This document shows positions 36,009-46,418 of a stretch of DNA of 64,000 bases, in pieces. The stretch comes from Prinsepia uniflora. Lineage: Eukaryota; Streptophyta; Magnoliopsida; Rosales; Rosaceae. The notes beneath the pieces were generated by a model, which made no database searches, was not told the origin of the DNA, and was given only the letters and a program-made list of their open reading frames with translations. The position numbers and the translations under genes were made by a program. Positions within the stretch are counted from its first letter, which is position 1. The number at the start of each line of letters is the position of its first letter. The DNA lies in NCBI GenBank assembly GCA_032719365.1, contig CM064871.1, positions 26,323,566 to 26,387,565 on the forward strand, in the 5' to 3' direction.

Positions 36009-39000
36009 TGTAACAACCCGTCTCGAGAGCCGGGATTAGTAGGTGTGATTAGTGAGGGTAATCAAGGGTTAGGTGGTCCCGAGGGGTCCGGGAACTTAGA
36101 ATGACGATTTTGCCCCTGGGTCGGGCAGAAATGTTGACTTTTATTTCAGGTGGTCAATTGGGGATTGACCAGTGACCAGGACGTAGTTTAGGTCGTCACG
36201 AATCCTTAGGCGGGTGGCACGCCTGATTCCGACATCCGAGGAGGAAGTTGTGATGTTCGGAAGGTTGAGGGCATGACCGTAATTTGAGTAAAGTAGGGGG
36301 AATAGTTGACTTTTTCTACGGACGAGTTTTGGTACGTTGACCTAGGATGGTTAGATAGATCTCGTCGTCCTGAGTTCGATGACAGGCGGCACGTATGCAT
36401 CGGACTTACGATGAGTGAGATACGGGTCTAGAACGTTAGTGGCGAAACCGTAAAATGAGTTAAAAAGAAGGGTAAATTGGTCTTTCTGCACATTGGGAAT
36501 TGTGCAGAAAGAAAGAAATGGACGGTTGAGATTGGGCCATGTGGGAGTGCTTGGATGGAGGATGGTGACACATGGCAGGTGTGTAGAGGATTCTGGTGGA
36601 ATCCTGTACGTGCGCGGTCCTAATTAACTGGGGTGCACCTGTGTGTGCCCGTGTTTTTGTTCTTCGACACAGACAGAAACAGAGTGAGCTGGTGAGGAGA
36701 AATTGAGGAGTGATTGTGGCTGGTGATGAGTTCTGGTGAGTGAGGGAGAGACAGGGAGGTCAGTGTGAGCTGGTGGTCGTGAATTGGTGGAGGAATCGTT
36801 CACGGCGGCACGGTGGAGGTGCGGCAAAATTCTGGGGAAACAGGGAGGTCGTGAGACTGTGGTGGTGGCTACGCCGTGAGGTGGCTCAATTCAAGGTAGG
36901 GGGAGCTGTAGGAGGTTGCAGGGGACCCAACGAACACCGTGGCACGCGGCGGTGCGCACGGCGGAGCTGCAATCGAAAGGTGAGGCTTCCTGCTCTGTTT
37001 TCCCGTGAAATTTCAGTATGGAAGTCGTGAGTCTAGGCTTAGTGTCGATGGGATTGGAGGTCAGGGTTATGTTCAGGGAGGTCCTAGGAATGATTTGTGG
37101 TGGTCGCCGTGACGGGGGTGTCCACGGCGGAGCTCAGTCGCAGAGGGGTGCTCTGTTGCTCTGTTTCGGCCGTGAGCTTCGAACTCAAAGTCGACGAGTT
37201 TGGGGCTGAGTCGAAGGTAAAGGAGGTGTGGTCTAGGTTCAGTGAAGCCTTAGGGATCGTCTGGTGTTGCCACCGTGACGGAAGGTGACCGGAGTAGCCG
37301 GATCGTGAAACAGGGGTCTGCGGGCCGTCTGGTTCGAGCTTCAGTCGTGAAGCTGGGAGTCGAATCGAACCAGGAGAGTGAGGGGAATGGATTCGTGGTG
37401 TCTGGACGAAGCTGCAGGAGAAGAAAGGGAGTGCAATGGTGGCTGGACGGCGGAGAACGCTTCTCGCCGGTTCAGCCTGCGACGGCCGGTTCAGCACAGG
37501 TTGAAGATGGTACTGTAGCTGGCGCGTGGGGCCACGCGCAGCCACTTTGGGCGGCGCGTGGGGGCGCGTGCGGCGGCGTATGGAGGAACGATCAACTTGA
37601 CTCTTGGTCTAGGAGTTGTGTTGAGTTCAATGGAGTTGGTTTCGAGTCAATCGGTTGTCGTTTGAGTTTAGTTCCGCGAGGGTGAAGGTTTAGGGTCCCG
37701 GGGTTCTAGGTCTTCGGTTCGGGGATTTTTGAGGAAATTTAGGAGAATGTTTGTAGACGTATTAGTGACGTAATTTGACAATGTTTGACAGGATCGGGAT
37801 TACCCGAGGAAGCCGAGGAACGGGCTGGACGTTCGGGACGCGAGTAGGGCTCAGTACTGTGAGTGGACCCTTTCTCTAAACTCGATCATGCATAACTGTT
37901 TTTATATACGTTTTTGATGGTTTTACTCATACACCTATGTTTCTTGACTATGTTATGATGGTTTTACGTGATTGCATGTTTTTCGAGAAAAAGACGGTTT
38001 TGGCACGTTTTTCGAGAAAATGTTGGTTTTCGGATTTTGATGCCATATTTGGGGATTTCCACCTATAAAGGTTTTCTGATAATGATAATTGGGTTATGAA
38101 ATGTGATTTGTGATTACATGGGGTTTTGGTATGAAAATGGATATTTTTCCGGATTTGGGTTCGGAATGACGGTTCTGAACGCCGGAAGGGCTTCAGACCA
38201 GTGATTTCGGATTCGGGTTTGGATGTGGATTGGTACATGGTTTTCAAATGGTTTTGGGATTGGATTTGCTGGATCTGGATATTGGGTTTAAAGACCCGGA
38301 TATATGTGACGGGGGACCGGCCGGATTGGGTTTAAAGACCCGGATTGAGTTTAAAGACTCGGGAGTTTAAAGACTCGGATATATATATTGATTTCCCCCG
38401 TAGGCCTTGAGTTTAAAGACTCGGGAGTTTAAAGACTCGGATATGATTAAGGCCTGGATTGAGTTTAAAGACTCGGGAGTTTAAAGACTCGGATAGGTCC
38501 AGCAGGTTTGATCGAGAAAATGATGATTTGGTGGTTATGGTTTTGATACGGTTTCTGATACTCATATTATGGTTTCTTATGATCTTTTATAGTGTTTCTG
38601 TTTCTTATGATGTTTATAATTATTATTTTATAAATGTATTTATAACTGTTGGTTATGCATGGGGTTTCAAAACGGAGGGTTTAACTCGGTTTTCTTATAA
38701 AATGGTTTTTGAACTTTTGTACCTTTGGTCCACTCACATTTTCTGTTTTATTTGCCCTCCAGGTTGTGGAGCTAGCGCGGGGTCTTAACGTCGAGGCAGA
38801 GTCCGAGGCATAGAAGTGACGTGAGGGATCCTGGAAGAGTTTAAAGGCTTCTGTGTGCGTATACTTTATCAGTTTTTATTTTCCTTGTAATTTAGTGCTA
38901 TGCTCTGTAAACGATAAGGTTGGGATATTTTGTAATTACTCCTGCGTCTGACTGGGTTAGAGTGAGTTTTACTTGAGCTTTGTGTCGGGGAGTCAGACGG

Positions 39001-39050
39001 GAGCGGGATTTACCTCGGGTTTCGGGGTAAAACCGGGGTGGGTCCTGACA
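36009..39050 (+). repeat. 5' LTR of element D (3042 bp)
   Basis: It starts TGTAACAACCCGTCTCGAGAG and ends GGGTCCTGACA. It has two U3 modules with GGCGGGTGGCACG (36210) and GACAGGCGGCACG (36381). A GC-rich hairpin block is at 37521-37578. An array of eight near-palindromes of the GRGTTTAAAGAYYC type is at 38286-38490. ORFs of 136-153 codons in the GC-rich part (37084-37685) look like composition artefacts. Confidence 0.93.
38286..38490 (+). repeat. Hairpin array GAGTTTAAAGACTCGG in LTR D
   Basis: Eight copies of a 14-16 bp near-palindrome: two are GGGTTTAAAGACCC and six GAGTTTAAAGACTC, so paired positions change together. The same array is in the 3' LTR at about 42783-42987. Confidence 0.75.
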
Positions 39051-39157
39051 ATTGGTATCAGAGCATAGGTTTGTCGCGTTTGTTGGGTCTGTCGGTTTGT
39101 GAGGTTGTGTTTCAGTTGTTTGACTACTTCTATGCCTCTTTCAGCGTGCGGTTGACG

Positions 39158-40261
39158 ATGCCTCCGAGACGTAGACCCTCTCCACAACCTGAAGAAGTAG
39201 CAAGAGAGACGGAGAGTGCCACGATTGAGCGAGCCCAGCGGCTCGGGGCTACTACTTTTAGTGGTGGGGCTGATCCTGAGGAAGCCCAGAGGTGGATTAC
39301 TAGACTGGAGCGGATATTTGCGGTGATGCATTGTCCGCCGGAGGAGCGAGTATTGTTGGCTGCATTTTTACTGGATGGTGCGGCGTACGAGTGGTGGTAT
39401 ACCCTCGAGTTGTCTGGCTGGGATGTCCACAGTGTGACCTGGGAGACGTTTAGGGAACGGTTTCTGGAGCAGTATTACCCTCGTTCTTTCCGGGATGCCA
39501 AGGAGGCAGAGTTTTTGCATCTCCAGCAAGGGAATATGACAGTGGCAGAGTATGAACGGAAGTTCCAGATGTTGTCTCGGTTTGCTCCTGCTTTTGTGGC
39601 CACTGAAGCCGAGAAGTGCCGTAGGTTTGAGTTAGGTTTGCGCGGTGAGATTCGAGCCGTAGTGACGGCTGGATCTTTTGCTACCCTTCGAGACTTGTCG
39701 GATGCTGCGGTGCGAGTTGAGGCTAGTTTGCCGGTGCGACGCCGGGAACCATCTATTCCTGGAGCTTCGAGTCAGCGGACACCGAAAAGGGGTAACTTCG
39801 GTGGAGCGTCATCGTCGGGCGATGATCGTTTTGGTAGGCTTGGCAGTGCCCAGAGTTCAGGATTTTGGGGTTACCGAGCACCGCCGACTCCGCAAGCGAG
39901 TGCGACGTCGGTAGCATCTACAGGGAGACCGGGTAGTGGACCAGGCTGGAATGTGTGTTTCTACTGTGGGGAGCGAGGTCATTTTCGACGTGAGTGTCCC
40001 CAGTTACCACATGAAGGTGGTGTAGGTAGAGGAGTAGCGGAGTCCGGGCAGAGTACAGCGTCAGGGACAGCGGGCACTAGAGGAGGTGGTGGCACAGCCA
40101 CGAGTAGTGCGGGGGGACGTGGTAGAGCGTCGGGATCTCAGGCCCGGGTGTTTTCGATGATTCAGCAGGAGGGTCAGTTGACACCAGATATGGAGACAGG
40201 TACTTGTTTTACTTTTGGTTGTTCTGTCGGTTTGGTTGTTGGATCCCAGGGTAGAGTTTAG
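39158..40261 (+). CDS. Intact Gag protein of element D
   Basis: A 367-aa capsid-type protein opening at MPPRRRPSPQPEE, the start used by the gag of elements A and C. The retrotransposon gag core (IERAQRLGATTFSGGADPEEA; LEQYYPRSFRDAKEAEFL; KCRRFELGLRGEIRAVV) occupies about residues 25-195. A Ser/Gly-rich basic linker follows, then a zinc knuckle CFYCGERGHFRREC from about residue 267 and a Gly/Arg-rich tail. It ends after QARVFSMIQQEGQLTP, just where the protease would start in A and C, with a short unrelated tail ending GSQGRV. No stop or frameshift is present. Gag packages element RNA in cytoplasmic particles. Upstream in-frame codons (from 39038) lie in the LTR and primer site and are not part of the protein. 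Confidence 0.88.
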   Translation: MPPRRRPSPQPEEVARETESATIERAQRLGATTFSGGADPEEAQRWITRLERIFAVMHCPPEERVLLAAFLLDGAAYEWWYTLELSGWDVHSVTWETFRERFLEQYYPRSFRDAKEAEFLHLQQGNMTVAEYERKFQMLSRFAPAFVATEAEKCRRFELGLRGEIRAVVTAGSFATLRDLSDAAVRVEASLPVRRREPSIPGASSQRTPKRGNFGGASSSGDDRFGRLGSAQSSGFWGYRAPPTPQASATSVASTGRPGSGPGWNVCFYCGERGHFRRECPQLPHEGGVGRGVAESGQSTASGTAGTRGGGGTATSSAGGRGRASGSQARVFSMIQQEGQLTPDMETGTCFTFGCSVGLVVGSQGRV

Positions 40262-40468
40262 GAGTTCGCCTAGAGGACTTGGAGTGTACAGTCAGTTCCG
40301 TAGAGTTTCCCTTGCGTATACCATGCAGTTGTTACATAGCTAGGGTTGGCTGTGGTAACAGTAGTTGGGGATGGAGTGAAATACCCAAGGTGGAGATGAT
40401 AGACAGGAAACCTAGGAGAGGTTGTTCTTTACCGGGTAGGAGACCCTAGGTGTCAGGAACTAGCTGTG

Positions 40469-40505
40469 GAATTTCGGGGACGAAATTCTTTTTAGGTGGG
40501 TAGAT
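40469..40505 (+). other. Pre-PPT hairpin and polypurine tract of element D
   Basis: GAATTTCG-GGGA-CGAAATTC (40469-40488) is followed by TTTTTAGGTGGGTAGAT and the 3' LTR at 40506. The tract is less pure than in A and C. Confidence 0.7.
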
Positions 40506-43500
40506 TGTAACAACCCGTCTCGAGAGCCGGGATTAGTAGGTGTGATTAGTGAGGGTAATCAAGGGTTAGGTGGTCCCGAGGGGTCCGGGAACTTAGAATG
40601 ACGATTTTGCCCCTGGGTCGGGCAGAAATGTTGACTTTTATTTCAGGTGGTCAATTGGGGATTGACCAGTGACCAGGACGTAGTTTAGGTCGTCACGAAT
40701 CCTTAGGCGGGTGGCACGCCTGATTCCGACATCCGAGGAGGAAGTTGTGATGTTCGGAAGGTTGAGGGCATGACCGTAATTTGAGTAAAGTAGGGGGAAT
40801 AGTTGACTTTTTCTACGGACGAGTTTTGGTACGTTGACCTAGGATGGTTAGATAGATCTCGTCGTCCTGAGTTCGATGACAGGCGGCACGTATGCATCGG
40901 ACTTACGATGAGTGAGATACGGGTCTAGAACGTTAGTGGCGAAACCGTAAAATGAGTTAAAAAGAAGGGTAAATTGGTCTTTCTGCACATTGGGAATTGT
41001 GCAGAAAGAAAGAAATGGACGGTTGAGATTGGGCCATGTGGGAGTGCTTGGATGGAGGATGGTGACACATGGCAGGTGTGTAGAGGATTCTGGTGGAATC
41101 CTGTACGTGCGCGGTCCTAATTAACTGGGGTGCACCTGTGTGTGCCCGTGTTTTTGTTCTTCGACACAGACAGAAACAGAGTGAGCTGGTGAGGAGAAAT
41201 TGAGGAGTGATTGTGGCTGGTGATGAGTTCTGGTGAGTGAGGGAGAGACAGGGAGGTCAGTGTGAGCTGGTGGTCGTGAATTGGTGGAGGAATCGTGCAC
41301 GGCGGCACGGTGGAGGTGCGGCAAAATTCTGGGGAAACAGGGAGGCCGTGAGACTGTGGTGGTGGCTACGCCGTGAGGTGGCTCAATTCAAGGTAGGGGG
41401 AGCTGTAGGAGGTTGCAGGGGACCCAACGAACACCGTGGCACGCGGCGGTGCGCACGGCGGAGCTGCAATCGAAAGGTGAGGCTTCCTGCTCTGTTTTCC
41501 CGTGAAATTTCAGTATGGAAGTCGTGAGTCTAGGCTTAGTGTCGATGGGATTGGAGGTCAGGGTTATGTTCAGGGAGGTCCTAGGAATGATTTGTGGTGG
41601 TCGCCGTGACGGGGGTGTCCACGGCGGAGCTCAGTCGCAGAGGGGTGCTCTGTTGCTCTGTTTCGGCCGTGAGCTTCGAACTCAAAGTCGACGAGTTTGG
41701 GGCTGAGTCGAAGGTAAAGGAGGTGTGGTCTAGGTTCAGTGAAGCCTTAGGGATCGTCTGGTGTTGCCACCGTGACGGAAGGTGACCGGAGTAGCCGGAT
41801 CGTGAAACAGGGGTCTGCGGGCCGTCTGGTTCGAGCTTCAGTCGTGAAGCTGGGAGTCGAATCGAACCAGGAGAGTGAGGGGAATGGATTCGTGGTGTCT
41901 GGACGAAGCTGCAGGAGAAGAAAGGGAGTGCAATGGTGGCCGGACGGCGGAGAACGCTTCTCGCCGGTTCAGCCTGCGACGGCCGGTTCAGCACAGGTTG
42001 AAGATGGTACTGTAGCTGGCGCGTGGGGCCACGCGCAGCCACTTTGGGCGGCGCGTGGGGGCGCGTGCGGCGGCGTATGGAGGAACGATCAACTTGACTT
42101 TTGGTCTAGGAGTTGTGTTGAGTTCAATGGAGTTGGTTTCGAATCAATCGGTTGTCGTTTGAGTTTAGTTCCGCGAGGGTGAAGGTTTAGGGTCCCGGGG
42201 TTCTAGGTCTTCGGTTCGGGGATTTTTGAGGAAATTTAGGAGAATGTTTGTAGACGTATTAGTGACGTAATTTGACAATGTTTGACAGGATCGGGATTAC
42301 CCGAGGAAGCCGAGGAACGGGCTGGACGTTCGGGACGCGAGTAGGGCTCAGTACTGTGAGTGGACCCTTTCTCTAAACTCGATCATGCATAACTGTTTTT
42401 ATATACGTTTTTGATGGTTTTACTCATACACCTATGTTTCTTGACTATGTTATGATGGTTTTACGTGATTGCACGTTTTTCGAGAAAAAGACGGTTTTGG
42501 CACGTTTTTCGAGAAAATGTTGGTTTTCGGATTTTGATGCCATATTTGGGGATTTCCACCTATAAAGGTTTTCTGATAATGATAATTGGGTTATGAAATG
42601 TGATTTGTGATTACATGGGGTTTTGGTATGAAAATGGATATTTTTCCGGATTTGGGTTCGGAATGACGGTTCTGAACGCCGGAAGGGCTTCAGACCAGTG
42701 ATTTCGGATTCGGGTTTGGATGTGGATTGGTACATGGTTTTCAAATGGTTTTGGGATTGGATTTGCTGGATCTGGATATTGGGTTTAAAGACCCGGATAT
42801 ATGTGACGGGGGACCGGCCGGATTGGGTTTAAAGACCCGGATTGAGTTTAAAGACTCGGGAGTTTAAAGACTCGGATATATATATTGATTTCCCCCGTAG
42901 GCCTTGAGTTTAAAGACTCGGGAGTTTAAAGACTCGGATATGATTAAGGCCTGGATTGAGTTTAAAGACTCGGGAGTTTAAAGACTCGGATAGGTCCAGC
43001 AGGTTTGATCGAGAAAATGATGATTTGGTGGTTATGGTTTTGATACGGTTTCTGATACTCATATTATGGTTTCTTATGATCTTTTATAGTGTTTCTGTTT
43101 CTTATGATGTTTATAATTATTATTTTATAAATGTATTTATAACTGTTGGTTATGCATGGGGTTTCAAAACGGAGGGTTTAACTCGGTTTTCTTATAAAAT
43201 GGTTTTTGAACTTTTGTACCTTTGGTCCACTCACATTTTCTGTTTTATTTGCCCTCCAGGTTGTGGAGCTAGCGCGGGGTCTTAACGTCGAGGTAGAGTC
43301 CGAGGCATAGAAGTGACGTGAGGGATCCTGGAAGAGTTTAAAGGCTTCTGTGTGCGTATACTTTATCAGTTTTTATTTTCCTTGTAATTTAGTGCTATGC
43401 TCTGTAAACGATAAGGTTGGGATATTTTGTAATTACTCCTGCGTCTGACTGGGTTAGAGTGAGTTTTACTTGAGCTTTGTGTCGGGGAGTCAGACGGGAG

Positions 43501-43547
43501 CGGGATTTACCTCGGGTTTCGGGGTAAAACCGGGGTGGGTCCTGACA
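40506..43547 (+). repeat. 3' LTR of element D (3042 bp)
   Basis: Same length as the 5' LTR and almost identical; single-base differences are seen near 41292, 41345, 41940, 42100, 42143, 42473 and 43293. It ends GGGTCCTGACA next to CCTTC. Confidence 0.93.
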
Positions 43548-43552
43548 CCTTC

Positions 43553-46323
43553 TGTGTGAAAAAGTACTTCAAACTCTTATGATCCGTGAAAAGTCTACAT
43601 GTCTCCCCATACAAGTAATGTCTCCAAATCTTCAGGGCATGTACCACCACAGCTAATTCCAAATCATGGGTGGGATAGTTACGTTCATGCGGTTTCAGTT
43701 GTCGAGAGGCATATGCGATTACCTTTCCATGTTGCATTAACACACACCCTAATCCTTGTAAGGATGCATCACTGTACACTTCAAACTCCCCACTATCATC
43801 CGGAAGGGTTAAGATAGGAGCGGAGGTCAACCTTTTCTTCAATTCTTGGAAACTTTGCTCACAGTCTTCGCCCCAAAAAAACTTGATTCCTTTCCTGGTT
43901 AGGCGGGTCATCGGAGCAGCAATCACAGAGAAGCCTTCCACAAAACGTCTGTAATAACCGGCCAATCCCAAAAAGCTCCTTACTTCGGTTACTGTCTTTG
44001 GCTGCTCCCAGTTTTCTACCGCTTCTATCTTCTGGGGATCAACACGAATCCCATCCACGGAAATCACATGTCCCAGAAAACCAACACTCGTTAACCAAAA
44101 TTGGCACTTACTCAGTTTGGCAAAGAGCTGGTTCCTCCTTAGCGTATCAAGCACAATCCTCAAATGTTCCTCATGCGCCCTCTTACTGCTTGAATACACT
44201 AGAATGTCATCAATGAACACAATAACAAATCGGTCAAGGTACTTCTGGAATACTCGATTCATCAAATCCATGAATGCCGCAGGTGCATTAGTCAATCCAA
44301 ATGGCATCACCAGAAATTCATAATGACCATATCGAGTTCGAAAAGCTGTTTTTGGAATGTCCTCCTCTCGAATCCTTAACTGGTGGTAACCAGAACGCAG
44401 ATCAATCTTCGAAAAATACTTGGCTCCCCTTAATTGATCAAACAGATCATCAATCCGAGGCAAAGGATACTTATTCTTTATCGTGACTTTATTAAGTTGC
44501 CTGTAATCCATACAGAGTCTCAAACTTCCTTCCTTCTTTTTCGCAAACAATACTGGGGCTCCCCATGGCGATACACTCGGTCGAATGAATCCCACATCCA
44601 CAAGATCTTGCAACTGTACCTTCAATTCCCTTAATTCAGCTGGTGCCATCCGATACGGTGTCAAGGATATAGGTCGTATACCAGGAATTAGTTCGATAGT
44701 GAACTCAATCTCTCGAGAAGGGGGTAATCCTGGTAAATCCTCAGGAAATACATCTGGGAAGTCACACACTACTGGGATATCCTCAGCCTTGATTGGTGCA
44801 TCCCGCACATCGACAACATAAGCTAGATAACCCTGGCAGCCCTTCCTCAGAAATCTATCTGCCGAGAGGGCTGATATGACTCTAGGGGTTATCATCCTCC
44901 GATCTCCCTGAAATATCACCTCAGGTAATCCAGGGCTCCGAAGTATCACCCTCTTATCGAAACACTCGATAGAGGCATGATGGGTTGTCAGCCAATCCAT
45001 CCCAAGGATAACATCAAAGTCACACAAGTCTAGGAGTATCAAATCAACCATTAAATGCACATCCCCTATCACAATAGGGTATCCTCGTATCACTTGGTTT
45101 ACTACATACAACTCTCCAGTCGGTGTACCGACTCCCATCTCACATCCGATCGCAGAAATCTCTCTATCTGCCAACAGTGCATACTCCCGAGAAACAAAAG
45201 AGTGGGTAGCTCCCGGATCTATTAAAGTACGTGCATGATGACCGAAAATAGTAAGCATACCTGTCACCACCTCCGGGGCTGCTCGGGCCTCCTGTTGAGT
45301 CACTGCATAGACTCGAGCCTGTGGTCCCGAAGTCCGACCACGCCCTCGTGATCCACCAGATCCACCACGAGTTCTGCCACCTCCTCTCCCACTTGTAGCA
45401 TTTGAAGCCGAAGTCGTACTAGGGCCTCGCTCAGTAGAGCCCCATCCAGTGCCGCTACTACCAACCAATCGTGGACAGTCTCGTTTGAAGTGACCCGGCT
45501 CCCTACAGTAAAAGCAGACAAGAACATTGCCTCGGTCATTACTCTGTCGGTTAGTAGATCCCACTGATGCCTCACTGAACTGTGCAGTCGCTGATGGTCG
45601 ATACCCAAATGTCTGTGTTCCCCTACCTCCATAACTCGGACGAGCACCACGCGAAGATCCAGATCCATAATTACCTCGCTTGGAGGACCTCTGGTTCGCA
45701 GATCCCTGGTACTGACGGTCCCGGCGTCGACCAGAGCCCGAAAACTGCTGTGGCACTGGCAAGGTCGCCTCAACTCGTGCAGCTGCATCAGACAACTCTC
45801 GTAGGGTGGCATAAGTTCCCACAGTCACAGCTCCTCGGATGTCATTCCTCAGTCCTTGCTCGAACCTTCGGCACTTGTCCTCCTCGTTAGAGACATAAAG
45901 AGGAGCAAAACTGGACAGGTTCAGGAATTTCTGTTCATAGTCTGCCACTGACATGTCCACCTGATGTAGTTGTAGGAATTCAACCTCCCTGGCATTACGA
46001 AAGGAGCGAGGATAGAACTGCTCCAGGAAATGATGACGGAAGTCCTCCCAACTCAGAGTACGGGCATTTATCCCTGTCAGTTGCAATCCGCGCCACCAAC
46101 GGTAAGCTTGGCTGCTCAGCATAAATGTGGCCAGTGGAACCATATCTCCTGGTGGACATTGCATAATCTCGAAGATCCGCTCAAATTGAGTAATCCACTC
46201 AAAAGCCTCTTCTGGATCAGTCAGGCCAGTGAATGCAATGGCCGATAAACGTTGAGCTCTCTCTATGTCCGGACCTCCAAAATCATCGCCAGACTGGGTA
46301 CGGGGCTCGCGTCTCGGAGGCAT
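43553..46323 (-). pseudogene. gag-protease-RT-RNase H part of element C gag-pol (split by D)
   Basis: Open from ATG 46323 ([26 protein letters not shown]) for about 924 codons to the element D insertion. Domains in order are gag, zinc knuckle [14 protein letters not shown], protease [10 protein letters not shown] with [14 protein letters not shown] and FIDDILVYS, and RNase H with [13 protein letters not shown] and [14 protein letters not shown]. No stops or shifts occur in this part. The frame then runs a few codons into the LTR of D ([12 protein letters not shown]) and ends at 43507, so a gag-PR-RT fusion without integrase could be translated. It is called a pseudogene because pol is cut by the insertion and has a separate one-base deletion downstream. 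Confidence 0.92.
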
Positions 46324-46418
46324 ATTGTGATGTTCTGTAAGAGAAACATATCAGTATCACAATTCGTGTATACTAATGTGTAAGACTCAGACCCTGACCT
46401 AATGCTCTGATACCAATT

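Larger units (their letters stand above)
36009..43547 (+). mobile_element. Gag-only chromovirus derivative (TR-GAG type, element D) inserted in element C
   Basis: A 7,539-bp element with TG...CA ends and a perfect CCTTC duplication (36004-36008 and 43548-43552). Both LTRs are 3,042 bp and differ at only about seven positions by eye. The internal region is just 1,455 bp: primer site, an intact gag (39158-40261) and the pre-PPT hairpin/PPT. Protease, RT, RNase H and integrase are completely absent. It matches the described class of terminal-repeat elements with a GAG domain and must use enzymes from a pol-bearing relative. It is inserted antisense to element C's gag-pol, within the codons for QKE before the integrase region. 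Confidence 0.93.

Noticed and set aside
37084..37685. Overlapping ORFs of 153 (minus) and 136 (plus) codons in LTR D
   Set aside because: They lie in a GC-rich stretch where stops are rare, have low-complexity composition, and simply repeat in the other LTR at 41581-42182.
38286..38490. Regularly repeated 16-mers resembling a CRISPR array
   Set aside because: Units are near-palindromes with no unique spacers, lie inside a eukaryotic LTR and recur in the second LTR.
43507..46323. The 938-codon ORF as an intact host or viral polyprotein gene
   Set aside because: It is the first part of element C's gag-pol; its last residues are translated from the LTR of inserted element D.
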